A DNA stretch of 13,558 nucleotides from Mollicutes bacterium (GTDB lineage Bacteria; Bacillota_I; Bacilli_A; Izemoplasmatales; Izemoplasmataceae), in NCBI GenBank assembly GCA_003551455.1, contig PUMR01000034.1:1-13558 (forward strand), given 5' to 3'. Shown piece after piece: positions 5,438-13,558 of this stretch. Position 1 is the first letter of the stretch; every line of letters begins with the position of its first letter. Position numbers and translations under genes: made by a program. Under the pieces are notes generated by a model that did no database searches, was not told where the DNA came from, and was given only the letters and a program-made list of their open reading frames with translations.

Positions 5438-6811
5438 ATGCATCCAGAAAGATTGAAGACCCGCCTGAATTTCCCGCTGAAGAAAACGGGGGACTACGTC
5501 CTCTATTGGATGCAACAGTCACAGCGCACGGAAAACAATTTCGCGCTCGAACACGCCGCGAAAGCGGCGAACGCCCTGGACCTCCCCCTCAGGGTCGTCT
5601 TTTGCGTAGCGGAGTCCTTCCTCGATGCGAATGCGCGTCACTACGCCTTCCTCCTCGAAGGTTTGAAACCGCTCGTCGCCTCGTTCAAACGGATGGGCGC
5701 CGAATTCCTTGTGGAGATCGGCGCTTTCGAGGATGTGGTGGCGGACCACATGGAAAGGGCCGCGCTCTTCGTCATGGACAAGGCCTACCTCCGCCCGTTG
5801 CGCCAGGTGCGAGAGCGACTCCTCGACAAGGCGCGAAACCTCGCCTTGCGCACGGACGAGGTCGAGAGCGAACTCATCGTCCCCGTCGAGGTCGCGAGCG
5901 ACAAGGTCGAATACGCCGCCAGGACGATCCGGCCGAAAATCCTCAAGCGTCTCGAGGAGTTCACCGAAGAGGCTTTCATCCCTGCCTTGCGGGTGCGTCG
6001 TTCTTTTAGTCCCGGCCTTGTCGAACTGCCCATGGAAGAGACCATCCGGAAGTTGAACATCGACAAGACCATGAAGAAGAGCTTCTACTTCCACGGCGGG
6101 GAGAAAGAGGCCAAAAACATGTTGCGGGAGTTCTTGGAGGAAAGACTCGCCGACTATCACAAGAGTTCCGATCCCGGGAAGGACCTCACCAGCAAACTCT
6201 CGCCCTATCTCCATTTCGGCCACATATCGCCGCTCACGATCCATGCGGCGGTGGAGGAGCGGCTCGCCGAAAGAGATGTCCCGCCGCATGCGGCCGAGGC
6301 CTTTCTCGAACAACTCGTCGTGCGGAGGGGACTCGCCTTCAATTTCGCCTATTTCCATGATGGTTACGACGTATTCGAAAAAATGACGCTCCCATGGGCC
6401 TATGAGACCATGGAGCGCCATCTTGAAGATGAACGGGAATATCTCTACACGTTGGCGGACTACGAGAAGGAAAAGGACGAGACGCATGACGAATATTTCA
6501 ACGCCGCCATGCGGGAGATGAAACGGACCGGCCACATGCACAACACCTTGCGGATGTATTGGGCCAAGCAGATCATCCGCTGGAGCGCCGATTACGAAGA
6601 GGCCTACGAGACCATCGTCCACCTCAACAACAAATACCTCCTCGACGGCCGGGACCCGAACACTTACGCTTCCATCGCCTGGTGCTTCGGCCGGCACGAC
6701 CAGGGCTTCGAGGAACGCCCCGTCTTCGGCAAGCTCCGTCCCATGGTGGCACGGGGGCTCGAGCGGAAGTTCGATATCGGGCGCTATGTCGCCTATGTGA
6801 AAAGGCTCTGA
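5438..6811 (+). CDS. phr: Class II deoxyribodipyrimidine (CPD) photolyase
   Basis: This 457-residue, blue-light-driven, FAD-dependent enzyme splits cyclobutane pyrimidine dimers in DNA. The class II signature is clear. The N-terminal DYVLYWMQQSQR is followed by LSPYLHFGHIS (about 263-273) and VVRRGLAFNF. MRMYWAKQIIRW comes next with W375 and W382, then LDGRDPN, and the dimer-binding AWCFGRHD (W415) with RPVFGKLRPM and GLERKFD. Relative to Methanosarcina mazei numbering, W381 and W388 are kept, but the W360 position is F354. Length fits the family. The start is the ATG at 5438 with AAAGGAG about 8 bases upstream. An upstream in-frame ATG at 5372 lies in the -10 element. It has its own promoter, divergent from the LURP-one operon. 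The stop is one base from that of the convergent ABC gene. Confidence 0.96.
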   Translation: MHPERLKTRLNFPLKKTGDYVLYWMQQSQRTENNFALEHAAKAANALDLPLRVVFCVAESFLDANARHYAFLLEGLKPLVASFKRMGAEFLVEIGAFEDVVADHMERAALFVMDKAYLRPLRQVRERLLDKARNLALRTDEVESELIVPVEVASDKVEYAARTIRPKILKRLEEFTEEAFIPALRVRRSFSPGLVELPMEETIRKLNIDKTMKKSFYFHGGEKEAKNMLREFLEERLADYHKSSDPGKDLTSKLSPYLHFGHISPLTIHAAVEERLAERDVPPHAAEAFLEQLVVRRGLAFNFAYFHDGYDVFEKMTLPWAYETMERHLEDEREYLYTLADYEKEKDETHDEYFNAAMREMKRTGHMHNTLRMYWAKQIIRWSADYEEAYETIVHLNNKYLLDGRDPNTYASIAWCFGRHDQGFEERPVFGKLRPMVARGLERKFDIGRYVAYVKRL

Positions 6812-6818
6812 ATCAGAG
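6806..6818. repeat. Palindrome spanning two convergent stop codons
   Basis: CTCTGA-A-TCAGAG is a perfect 6-base-arm palindrome. It contains the TGA of the photolyase (6809-6811) and, on the other strand, the TGA of the ABC gene (6813-6815). Both genes therefore end CTC-TGA, with one base between them. With a one-base centre and no U-run it is not a usual terminator. Confidence 0.6.
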
Positions 6819-9227
6819 GTCGTAGGCGGTCATGATGCGGGCGGGCGTCTTCCTGAGCAACATATAGAGCGGGAACAGCCCGAACAGAAGATTCAGGGCG
6901 TAGATGGAAAGAACGCCGATGGAAACGGTGAAAAAGGAGATGTCGAAGAGGCTCAGGATTTCTGCGGCCTCTTTTTGGATGATGTGGAGGATGTAGGTCA
7001 TGAGAGAAAAGCCGATCAGCGAACTGATGGATGTGAGGATCACGACCTCGAGGAGGAACATCTTCAGAATGTCGAAACGGCGCACGCCCAAGGACCTATA
7101 GACGCCCATCTCATAGATCCTGCCCATGAGGGAGGAGCGGATGATGAAGAAGAAACTGAGGGCCGTCGCGCCGAGCGCCACGGCGGAGAAGACGAACAGT
7201 CCGCTCACGGCGCCCATGCGCATCTCCCGTTCACGGTCGAGCCGTATCTGATAGACGTTCTCATATTCCTCGCCGGCCGCGTCGAGATGTCTTTCCAGGG
7301 CGGAGGGGTCGTCCGTGTAGAGTTCGCGGATGGTGTCTTGCGCGTGGGTCGTCGTGTAATGGTGGGCATGGAGGTCGCCGGCGGCGACAAGATGGCGGCC
7401 GCTCTCTCTGCCGGTTATACGGTAGGAGCCGACGACATCGTAGGTGATCCCGTCGATGGTGATCGTCTCGTCGGCGAAATCGGCGGGGGCCATGGTTTCG
7501 GGCAGGAGGATTTCGCCTTCGTTCGCGATCATTGCACCGCGCTCGAGAGTGAAACCCTCCTTCTCCTCATAGAAGGATAGCGGCGCGAGTTGGCCGTGGA
7601 GGAAGAAGGCGACACTCGCGGAAGGCGCGAACACGGCCTTGACGTCGGTGTCGACGATGCCCGTGATGCGGAAGGTTTCGGCGAGATTGCCCGCGGCTTC
7701 TTCATGGGCGATGCCCAGGATGTCCTCGTAGCCGGTGATGCCGCTGGCCCGGTTGGAGCGGTTTTGGACGATCTCGTCAGCCAAAGAGCGGCCGATGACG
7801 ACCTCTCCGGGCGTTTCGGGCAGGCGCCCCTTGAGAAGACGCGCCCCTTCCACATGTTCTATGTCATAGAGCCCGGCACTGACGTCGATGCTCCGGCGGG
7901 TCTGGTAGAAGAAGGGAATCTGGAAAGAGAAATCCTGGTCATGGATATCGAGACCATGGCCTGTCAACGGCGCCTCTTCGAAAGCGGCGAGAAAAGCCCC
8001 ATACGTCTCCCGGTCCCGGTCTTCGACAAGGAAGGTGTATTTGGGCTCGCGCAAGAATTCGCTCTCGTCGATGACGAGGATGTTGGCGAGGGTATAGAGG
8101 GCGAAAGCGAACATGGCCGCGCCGAAGGCGAAGCCGGCATAGAGGAGTTTCGAGAGTTTCGTGCTCTTCTTGATCCGCGTGAAAGCGCGGGCCGCGGCAT
8201 GTTTCATGCGGAAAAGCGGCCGTTCGCGTTTCTTCGCGATGGGAAAACGCGTCGCATAGTCGAACGTCATCGGCGTCTCGCTGATGGACTCTTGTTCTTT
8301 GGCGGTCGTCTCGTACACCCGGGTCTCGCTCTCTGGCGTGAGACGGTGCACGCTCTTGAAAGAACGTTCGTCGATATCGAGATAGAGGGTCTTGTTCTTG
8401 ATGATGAGGCGGGCTTTCAGGGGGCCTTGCACCGAATTGTCGGAATAGATGTCGATGTCGGCGTCCCCTTCTTGCAGCCGCCCCTTCCTTTCGAGGTCGC
8501 CGAGATGGATGTTCTGCATCGTGGCGGCCTCGAAGACGCGTTCGGCGTGGTTCTTGCCGCTTTGTTTGATGCGGCCGTCCTCGATTTCGATGATGGTGTC
8601 GCCGTAATGGCGGGCGAGGTCTTGTTCGTGGGTGACCATGATGACGAGTTTCTCCTCGCTGATGGCTTTGAGGATTTTCATGATCTCGACGGTGTTCTTG
8701 CTGTCGAGGTTGCCGGTGGGCTCGTCGGCGATGATGACGGAAGGGTCCTTGGCCAGGGCTCTGACGATGGCGACGCGCTGCTGCTGGCCGCCCGAGAGCT
8801 GGTTGGCCTTGCGGAGCTTGAAGGGACGCATGTTCACGAGATCCAACAGATGGTTGATGCGCTGGCCGATCTCGCGCTCGTCCTCGATGCCGATCATCTG
8901 CAGGGTCATGCGGATGTTCTGATAGACACTCTCGTGGGGAAGGAGGTAGTATTGTTGGAAGACATAGCCGATCTCGGAACTCCGGAGGCGGTCGAAATGG
9001 GACGGGCGGTATTTCTCGATCGTCTCGCCGTCGAAGGTGATCGTGCCCTTGTCGGCCTTGTCGAGGCCGCCGATGACATTCAAGAGCGTGGTCTTCCCCG
9101 AGCCCGAATCCCCGAGGAACATCACGAGCCCCTTGTCGGGGAACTCGAGGTCGATGGAATCGAGGACGTGCAGTTCGTTCCTTCTGCCCTTGTTGAAGTA
9201 TTTGTCGATAGACTGCAGCCGGATCAT
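6813..9227 (-). CDS. MacB-like ABC exporter, ATPase fused to FtsX-type permease (second subunit)
   Basis: An 804-residue fusion. The N-terminal ATPase of the LolD/MacB/FtsE type has Walker [10 protein letters not shown] (39-47), Q-loop Q91, signature LSGGQ (144-148), Walker B VIIADE (164-169) with catalytic E169, D-loop NLDS and H200. An unusual soluble linker of about 120 residues (about 225-345) precedes the first membrane helix (about 361-384). A large extracytoplasmic domain (about 385-670) follows, then three C-terminal helices with the FtsX-type YRSLGVRR motif. This is the four-helix MacB topology. The ATG at 9227 overlaps the stop of the preceding ABC gene (ATGA), so the two are co-translated and probably form a heterodimer. 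The substrate is unknown; peptides, lipids or drugs are typical of the superfamily. No MacA-like adaptor is seen. Confidence 0.92.
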   Translation of the reverse strand: MIRLQSIDKYFNKGRRNELHVLDSIDLEFPDKGLVMFLGDSGSGKTTLLNVIGGLDKADKGTITFDGETIEKYRPSHFDRLRSSEIGYVFQQYYLLPHESVYQNIRMTLQMIGIEDEREIGQRINHLLDLVNMRPFKLRKANQLSGGQQQRVAIVRALAKDPSVIIADEPTGNLDSKNTVEIMKILKAISEEKLVIMVTHEQDLARHYGDTIIEIEDGRIKQSGKNHAERVFEAATMQNIHLGDLERKGRLQEGDADIDIYSDNSVQGPLKARLIIKNKTLYLDIDERSFKSVHRLTPESETRVYETTAKEQESISETPMTFDYATRFPIAKKRERPLFRMKHAAARAFTRIKKSTKLSKLLYAGFAFGAAMFAFALYTLANILVIDESEFLREPKYTFLVEDRDRETYGAFLAAFEEAPLTGHGLDIHDQDFSFQIPFFYQTRRSIDVSAGLYDIEHVEGARLLKGRLPETPGEVVIGRSLADEIVQNRSNRASGITGYEDILGIAHEEAAGNLAETFRITGIVDTDVKAVFAPSASVAFFLHGQLAPLSFYEEKEGFTLERGAMIANEGEILLPETMAPADFADETITIDGITYDVVGSYRITGRESGRHLVAAGDLHAHHYTTTHAQDTIRELYTDDPSALERHLDAAGEEYENVYQIRLDREREMRMGAVSGLFVFSAVALGATALSFFFIIRSSLMGRIYEMGVYRSLGVRRFDILKMFLLEVVILTSISSLIGFSLMTYILHIIQKEAAEILSLFDISFFTVSIGVLSIYALNLLFGLFPLYMLLRKTPARIMTAYDL

Positions 9228-11464
9228 GCCACATCACCCGCTTCCCGGAAGGCGGTCGTGACCGTTTCCTTGTACAGTCGCGCATTGAAGCGGAGGGCGA
9301 GAAGCACACTCAGCACGAGCAGCACGAGAATCATCACGAGATAGTTGCCGATGGAGAAAAAGTGGAGATAGTCGGGGATGGGCGTGCGGAAGAAACGGTT
9401 GAAGACGAGGAAGCCGAAGACGAGGGCGAGCGCGATGGCCATGGTGGAAGCCATCTCGGCGACGTTCAGACGATGGATGTCTCTTTGTCTGGCCCCGAGG
9501 CTCCGCAGGATGACAAAGTCCTTGGCGCGCGCCTGCATGACGTTCTTCAAGGCGATATAGGAGAGGAAATAGAGCACCAGCAGCAACAAGAACGAGAAGC
9601 CGCCCTGGAAGATTCTCACCACCGTCCCGAGGATGGCGTCGACTTCCGAAGTGTATGCGGCGGGATAGACATAGTTGTAGGTCTCACTGTCGAGAGTCTC
9701 CATGACCCTCTCGGCATCATGGCTGTCCCGCACGATGAGACTTACCTGGTGGTGGCCGATATGGTCGTAAAGGTCGGTGAGGGTCGCCGGATTCATACCG
9801 ACGCCGCCGGAACGGTTCCCCGCGGCGATTCTGCTCACTTCCACGGTGGACTCGTGGACTTCTCCGGTGAAATCGTTCTCGATGAAGAAGCGCATCGGGT
9901 TCCCGACGAAGTCCTCGTCGGAAACGCCCGCGAAATAGCCCGACTTGACGTGTTCGCTCACGACGAGTTCGTTTTTGTCGAGATCTTCATCGAAATACAA
10001 GAAATAGTGTTCGAGTTTCACGGTTCCGAAATCTTCGAGCTCCACCGAGGGGCTGTGATGGGGAATCAAAGCTCTGAGTCGGGCGAAATCGCTCTGGAAG
10101 AAGTCGGGGTGGAAATGGATGTGTCTCTGGTAGGTGGCCGGGGCCTCCGCAACGATACCGACGATCTCGAAATGCATGAACTCCCCGATGTCCTCGGTAG
10201 GGGTGTCCCGCGGACCGTGAAAGCTGCCGAAGAAGGTCGGGTCGCTGGGAACGGCCAAGAATTCGCCGACCGAATAGGGCTCCGTCGCGACAATCTCCCG
10301 TTCGTTCTCGGGGAGTCTTCCCGCCGTGAGGTCACGGGCCGTGAGGGCGCTCGCGTGCTGGATGCGCGCCATATCCATGGACCACTCGTCATAGTCGGGA
10401 GACGTCTCTCCGTCCGAGGTCGTGAGGCGGAGTTCCTGGTCGAAAAAGGCGTCATACGGCGCGACGTCCCGGATCAGGGCCTCGGAGCGGAACGTCGCGA
10501 GCTCATCGGCGGTGAAGGCTCCACCGTCCCGGCGGGTGACGACGATACGACTTTCGGTCACATTGCGGAAATGGGGATGGAGCTGCAGTCCGGAGGCATG
10601 GGTCTGGCGCACATAGGAGCCATAGGTCAGCGCGAAGACGAACACGATGAAAAGACTCGCGAAAAGGACGAAAAGACTCTTCTTCGGCATGGCGACGATA
10701 TTGCGCATGGCGATGGAAAAAAGCGTCAAGGGGGAAATCTCCTCCGGGGAGGCTGTTTCCGTTTTGACGCTCTCATGGGTCGTTGACGGCTTGATGGTCT
10801 TGTCTTCGATGATTTTTCCGTCGAAAAGGCGGAGATGGCGGGTGGCGTACTCTTCGGCGATTTTCGGGCTGTGGCTGACAAGCAGGACGAGTTTTTCGGC
10901 AGAGAGCTCCTTCAAGAGGTCGAGAATCTTCTTCCCGGTGTTCTTGTCGAGGTTTCCCGTCGGCTCGTCGGCGACGATGACGGGAGCGTCCTTGGCGAGA
11001 GCCCGGGCGATGGCCACCCGTTGTTTCTCGCCGCCGGAGAGTTTGCTGGCGCGCTGGTTGCGCTGCTTTTTGAGCCCCACACGGTCGAGGATCTCTTTGA
11101 CTCTCCTTCTTCTCTCGAGCTTGCCCATCCCCGCGATCATGAGCGCGACATCGACGTTCTGGTATACCGTGTAGGCGTCGATGATGTTATAGCTTTGGAA
11201 GATGAAACCGATCGTCTCGCGGCGGTAGCGCTCGAAATCCGCATGCGAAAAATGGCTCGTCTCCTTGCCGTCCAGGAACATCTCGCCGGCCTCGTAACGG
11301 TCGAGACCGCTCACGACATTCAAGAATGTGCTCTTCCCGCTACCGCTCTCGCCGGTGATGACGATGAACTCGCCGCGTTTGAAGCTGACGGAAATGTCAT
11401 CGAGGGCTTTCACGACATTGCCGTTGTCATGGTAGTACTTGCTGAGGTTTTTGAGTTCGATCAT
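9224..11464 (-). CDS. MacB-like ABC exporter, ATPase fused to FtsX-type permease (first subunit)
   Basis: A 746-residue fusion. The ATPase domain has Walker [10 protein letters not shown] (38-46), Q90, signature LSGGE (142-146), Walker B VIVADE (162-167) and H198. A shorter linker than in its partner leads to the first membrane helix (about 252-275, [19 protein letters not shown]). A large extracytoplasmic domain follows, then three C-terminal helices; the loop between the first two of these holds [13 protein letters not shown], the FtsX-type motif. The start is the ATG at 11464, with GGGGA about 7 bases upstream. An in-frame upstream start at 11545 lies before the promoter and is rejected. 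Both nucleotide-binding sites look intact in this and the next subunit. The pair resembles the two-gene ABC/FtsX exporters of Bacillota; the substrate is not predictable here. Confidence 0.92.
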   Translation of the reverse strand: MIELKNLSKYYHDNGNVVKALDDISVSFKRGEFIVITGESGSGKSTFLNVVSGLDRYEAGEMFLDGKETSHFSHADFERYRRETIGFIFQSYNIIDAYTVYQNVDVALMIAGMGKLERRRRVKEILDRVGLKKQRNQRASKLSGGEKQRVAIARALAKDAPVIVADEPTGNLDKNTGKKILDLLKELSAEKLVLLVSHSPKIAEEYATRHLRLFDGKIIEDKTIKPSTTHESVKTETASPEEISPLTLFSIAMRNIVAMPKKSLFVLFASLFIVFVFALTYGSYVRQTHASGLQLHPHFRNVTESRIVVTRRDGGAFTADELATFRSEALIRDVAPYDAFFDQELRLTTSDGETSPDYDEWSMDMARIQHASALTARDLTAGRLPENEREIVATEPYSVGEFLAVPSDPTFFGSFHGPRDTPTEDIGEFMHFEIVGIVAEAPATYQRHIHFHPDFFQSDFARLRALIPHHSPSVELEDFGTVKLEHYFLYFDEDLDKNELVVSEHVKSGYFAGVSDEDFVGNPMRFFIENDFTGEVHESTVEVSRIAAGNRSGGVGMNPATLTDLYDHIGHHQVSLIVRDSHDAERVMETLDSETYNYVYPAAYTSEVDAILGTVVRIFQGGFSFLLLLVLYFLSYIALKNVMQARAKDFVILRSLGARQRDIHRLNVAEMASTMAIALALVFGFLVFNRFFRTPIPDYLHFFSIGNYLVMILVLLVLSVLLALRFNARLYKETVTTAFREAGDVA

Positions 11465-11495
11465 CAAACATTCCCCATTTCCTTTAAACAAACCT

Positions 11496-11524
11496 ATTAT
11501 AGCATTCTCTCCCCACTCTGGAAA
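11496..11524 (-). promoter_or_regulatory. Promoter of the ABC exporter operon
   Basis: Minus strand: -35 TTTCCA (11519-11524, 4 of 6), 17-base spacer, and an extended -10 TGC-TATAAT (TATAAT at 11496-11501). It lies between the YgjV-like stop and the ABC start. No terminator separates the YgjV-like gene from the exporter, so read-through is possible. Confidence 0.7.
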
Positions 11525-11551
11525 GGGAAATACGTGATGGGCCATAGCGTC

Positions 11552-12175
11552 TCAGATCGTCTTGACGAAAGCGGGAGAACCGTCTGTCGATGCCGCTTCG
11601 AAACCCATGCGTTTCAGATAGCGCTCATGGGTGCCGCTTTTGGCGAAAGCGAGGAACCGCTCATAGCCTTTTTTACGGAAGCGGGCGCGTTCTTTCTCGA
11701 AGATGTGGGCGCCGGTCTTGAAATCCCTGTAGGGGGGTGTGGCATAGTCCAACATCACTTCGAGCGTCTTCGCATCCCGCTCGCGGGCGAGAAAGAGCCC
11801 CGCGGGGACCATGTTGCGGAGGATGAGGAAACGGAAATCGCTGTTTTCTAACATGTCCTCGGACATGTCCATGAAGCGCTCGATTTCCCCTTTGTGGAAA
11901 TCGATGAGCGCTTTCGCGTAGTCTTCGTTCTTCGCGACGGGGAGGATGGTGAAGTACTCTTTCGCTGCGAAGAACTGGCGAAGATAATAGAGGTTTATCA
12001 GAGCGATACCGGCATTCATCAAAAACACCGGGAACGAGCCGATAAGCAGACCGTAGACGGCGAAAATTAGCGCGCCGCAGGTGTTGACGATGCGGAGTCT
12101 CTTCAACGAACGCATCAAGAGACTCACGAGGATGATGAGGCTCGCGGCGTAGCCCACCCATTCGATCATATCCAA
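11552..12175 (-). CDS. YgjV-like membrane protein with C-terminal GNAT-like domain
   Basis: About 207 residues. Three N-terminal hydrophobic segments (VGYAASLIILVSLLM; CGALIFAVYGLLIG; FPVFLMNAGIALINLYYL) match the YgjV family of small inner-membrane proteins. The soluble part has an acetyltransferase-like pattern: NMVPAGLFLARE, then MLDYATPPYRDFKTG, and at the end HERYLKRMGFE. This resembles the GNAT fold, but the acetyl-CoA loop is not clear. The start is uncertain. The TTG at 12175 has GGAGG 8 bases upstream, within a 10-base anti-Shine-Dalgarno match. An ATG at 12169 lies two codons on. An ATG at 12202 overlaps an extended -10 but has AGGAGG 11 bases upstream. The function of the family is unknown. 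Confidence 0.8.
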   Translation of the reverse strand: MDMIEWVGYAASLIILVSLLMRSLKRLRIVNTCGALIFAVYGLLIGSFPVFLMNAGIALINLYYLRQFFAAKEYFTILPVAKNEDYAKALIDFHKGEIERFMDMSEDMLENSDFRFLILRNMVPAGLFLARERDAKTLEVMLDYATPPYRDFKTGAHIFEKERARFRKKGYERFLAFAKSGTHERYLKRMGFEAASTDGSPAFVKTI

Positions 12176-12178
12176 ATC

Positions 12179-12188
12179 GATCACCTCC
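12179..12188 (-). promoter_or_regulatory. Perfect Shine-Dalgarno sequence that decides the YgjV-like start
   Basis: Minus strand GGAGGTGATC pairs with the full 10-base 3' tail of 16S rRNA (GATCACCTCC). Its GGAGG core is 8 bases before the TTG at 12175 and 14 before the ATG at 12169. It favours a start downstream of the ATG at 12202. Confidence 0.6.
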
Positions 12189-12200
12189 AATCCGAACGAC

Positions 12201-12206
12201 ATTATA
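12201..12206 (-). promoter_or_regulatory. Extended -10 of the YgjV-like gene
   Basis: Minus strand TGC-TATAAT. Its last two bases are the first two of the ATG at 12202. If used, transcription would begin inside what would otherwise be coding sequence. The -35 is weak (CTGTAA at 17 bases). Confidence 0.5.
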
Positions 12207-12246
12207 GCAAAATCCTCCTGAATTTACAGCGGATATCACCTCGTAT

Positions 12247-12286
12247 GTGAACCTGGACGGAAAAGTGTGATAGAATGTTCACGAAC
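12247..12286. promoter_or_regulatory. Possible operator half-sites in the divergent region
   Basis: GTGAAC (12247-12252) and GTTCAC (12277-12282) form an inverted repeat with 24 bases between them, followed at once by GAAC (12283-12286). They flank the plus-strand -10 element. The region 12203-12314 otherwise holds only the two divergent promoters. Confidence 0.25.
12268..12276 (+). promoter_or_regulatory. Extended -10 of the MASE1-like sensor gene
   Basis: TGA-TAGAAT is an extended -10 (TAGAAT at 12271-12276, 5 of 6). No clear -35 is seen. It lies about 40 bases before the ATG at 12315. Confidence 0.45.
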
Positions 12287-12314
12287 AAGCATTCCAAAAA
12301 GACCCGGTGATTCG

Positions 12315-13558
12315 ATGAAAGAACGCATAATGTCCGTCCTCCACACGCAAAAACCCGTCGCCTTCTTGACCTGCGCCGCCGCGGTGCCCATCGGCCACGC
12401 TTTCACGCTGGGAATGTATGAAGCCAGCATCGTGTGGCCGGCCATCGGTCTCGCGTTCGGTTTTTTGTTCGTGCATCGGAAAGCCGACATGGCGGCGGCG
12501 GTCTTTTTAGGACTCTATACCGGCTATCATGTGAGCGGACGGTTTTTGATCGGCACCGAGGAAGCCGGCATTGTCATCATGCGCGGTTTCTTGAGCGCCG
12601 GCACGACAGTCATGTCGGTCATCCTCGTGCGCGAGGCGCTGATCCGACTTTTCGGTTTCCGTTGGCGTATGCAGAGGAAAAACGTCCTTCTCGCCGTCGG
12701 GGGGGCGCTCGTCATATCCCTTTTCGCTTCCTTCCTCGGAAACATGGGCCTCCTGCTCGTCGGACTCTTGACAGTTCCGGACCTCTTTTTGAGTTTCCTC
12801 ATCTGGACGGCGGGCGATTTCCTCGGTATCATGAATTTCGGCATTCCGCTCGCTCTCGCCCTCACGTTGGACAAGCGTCGTTTCCTCCCCTCCTTCTCCT
12901 TTTGGGAGGCCGGCTTCTATCTCGCGCTCGCCGGTTTCAGTTTCCTTTTGTACAACGAGGCGGTCCCGATGGTGAACTATGACGACCACAAGTTCCTCTT
13001 CTTCCCCTTCGTGGTCATCGCCGCCATCTATTTCCCCTTCCGCTCCCTCGTCGTGGGCTCGTTCATCTTCTTGGCGACGATGGCGCTCTGGCCCCCCTTT
13101 CCCGGAGACATCGGCCATCTCGACTACACTCTCGATGTGAACATCTTCCTCATCGTCGTGACCGTCACTTTCCTCACCATCCGCATGGTGGGCATGGTCT
13201 TGAAACAAGAGGAGAGAGAGCTCCTCGGCAAGGAAGAGCGGCTCGACCAGCTCGTCGAGTCGATGGAGAACCTCTTCACGCTGACGAGCGAGGGCCCCGT
13301 GGAAGAAAGGGACCGGGCCGAGATTCTCACGGCGAGAATCTTCCGGATGATCTATAGGCTCTTCGACAGGATCGACTTCGGCGCCTGCCTCATTGTCGAG
13401 AAAGGCCGATTCCGCTACATCGACGCCGTCGGCTACGACATCGACTACCTCAATTCGATCCGCTTCGACATCGAGGCATGGAAAGTGGAACTCGACGAGC
13501 CCTTGCTCATGGAGAATATGGAAGACCGCTTAAAAAAAGAGCTCGGAAATCTTTACGA
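12315..13558 (+). CDS. MASE1-like membrane sensor with GAF-like domain (C-terminus beyond window)
   Basis: An open frame of 414 codons without a stop runs off the window end. The ATG at 12315 has GGTGA 4 bases upstream. Residues 1-295 are mostly hydrophobic, with about eight predicted membrane helices and MASE1-type landmarks: VWPAIGLAFGFLF (40-52) and LIWTAGDFLG with a Pro at 178. A charged, probably coiled-coil segment (about 296-320, KQEERELLGKEERLDQ) leads into a domain from about 330. That domain contains FGACLIVEKGRFRYIDAVGYD (355-375, cited as a range) and looks like GAF. MASE1 proteins are membrane sensors for histidine kinases or cyclic-di-GMP enzymes. The output domain lies past 13558; a GGDEF and/or HD-GYP domain is my guess. 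Antisense frames here are shadows. Confidence 0.8.
   Translation, partial: MKERIMSVLHTQKPVAFLTCAAAVPIGHAFTLGMYEASIVWPAIGLAFGFLFVHRKADMAAAVFLGLYTGYHVSGRFLIGTEEAGIVIMRGFLSAGTTVMSVILVREALIRLFGFRWRMQRKNVLLAVGGALVISLFASFLGNMGLLLVGLLTVPDLFLSFLIWTAGDFLGIMNFGIPLALALTLDKRRFLPSFSFWEAGFYLALAGFSFLLYNEAVPMVNYDDHKFLFFPFVVIAAIYFPFRSLVVGSFIFLATMALWPPFPGDIGHLDYTLDVNIFLIVVTVTFLTIRMVGMVLKQEERELLGKEERLDQLVESMENLFTLTSEGPVEERDRAEILTARIFRMIYRLFDRIDFGACLIVEKGRFRYIDAVGYDIDYLNSIRFDIEAWKVELDEPLLMENMEDRLKKELGNLY

Noticed and set aside
7590..9344. 584-codon open frame on the plus strand
   Set aside because: It lies antisense to the ABC gene with its intact ATPase motifs. GC-rich third positions keep the opposite frame open. 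The same applies to the long frames at 618-1622, 1937-3289, 3135-4358 and 9362-10786 (plus) and 5519-6697 and 12507-13208 (minus): none shows a known family pattern.
11465..11545. 27-residue N-terminal extension of the first ABC subunit
   Set aside because: It would begin upstream of the extended -10 and -35. The ATG at 11464 gives a standard ATPase start, [11 protein letters not shown].
1..13558. CRISPR arrays, tRNA/rRNA genes, transposases, phage or toxin-antitoxin modules
   Set aside because: No regularly spaced repeats, no cloverleaf or rRNA segments and no recombinase-like proteins were seen on either strand.

Overview
The window is about 13.6 kb of bacterial chromosome, GC-rich by eye with C/G-rich third codon positions. 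Ribosome binding sites are strong AGGAG/GGAGG types and promoters are TATAAT-like. FabT-type and PadR regulators, a DegV/FakB protein, a LURP-one protein and MacB-like ABC-FtsX exporters, with no sign of outer-membrane genes, suggest a relative of the Bacillota/Mycoplasmatota. The lineage is inferred, not proven. TGA is the stop codon of all 12 complete genes, so the Mycoplasma code 4 is excluded.

Left end, minus strand (1-1490): a PadR-family regulator cut by the window edge, a MarR-family regulator that closely resembles FabT, and a DegV/FakB-like fatty-acid-binding protein. The degV promoter carries a perfect TTTGAT-N-ATCAAA palindrome just after its -10, matching the published FabT operator. 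This reads as a local circuit in which a FabT-like repressor controls exogenous fatty acid use.

Next block, minus strand (1565-5207): six tightly packed or overlapping genes served by one recognisable promoter. In transcription order they are a LURP-one protein, a zinc-ribbon SAM methyltransferase, a D-2-hydroxyacid dehydrogenase lacking the usual catalytic Glu, a short cytosolic reductive-dehalogenase-like corrinoid/4Fe-4S protein, a small Smr-domain protein, and a two-helix membrane protein with a zinc ribbon. I know of no described pathway with this combination. It is the best candidate for an undescribed system here.

A divergent intergenic region (5208-5437) leads on the plus strand to a class II CPD photolyase (5438-6811). 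Its stop codon lies one base from the stop of the convergent ABC gene.

Minus strand 6813-11464: two translationally coupled MacB-like ABC proteins (ATPase fused to FtsX-type permease), probably a heterodimeric exporter. Upstream is a YgjV-like membrane protein with a GNAT-like tail (11552-12175). At the right end, a plus-strand gene (12315 to the window end) encodes a MASE1-like membrane sensor followed by a coiled coil and a GAF-like domain; its output domain is outside the window.

No tRNA, rRNA, CRISPR array, transposase or convincing intrinsic terminator was seen.
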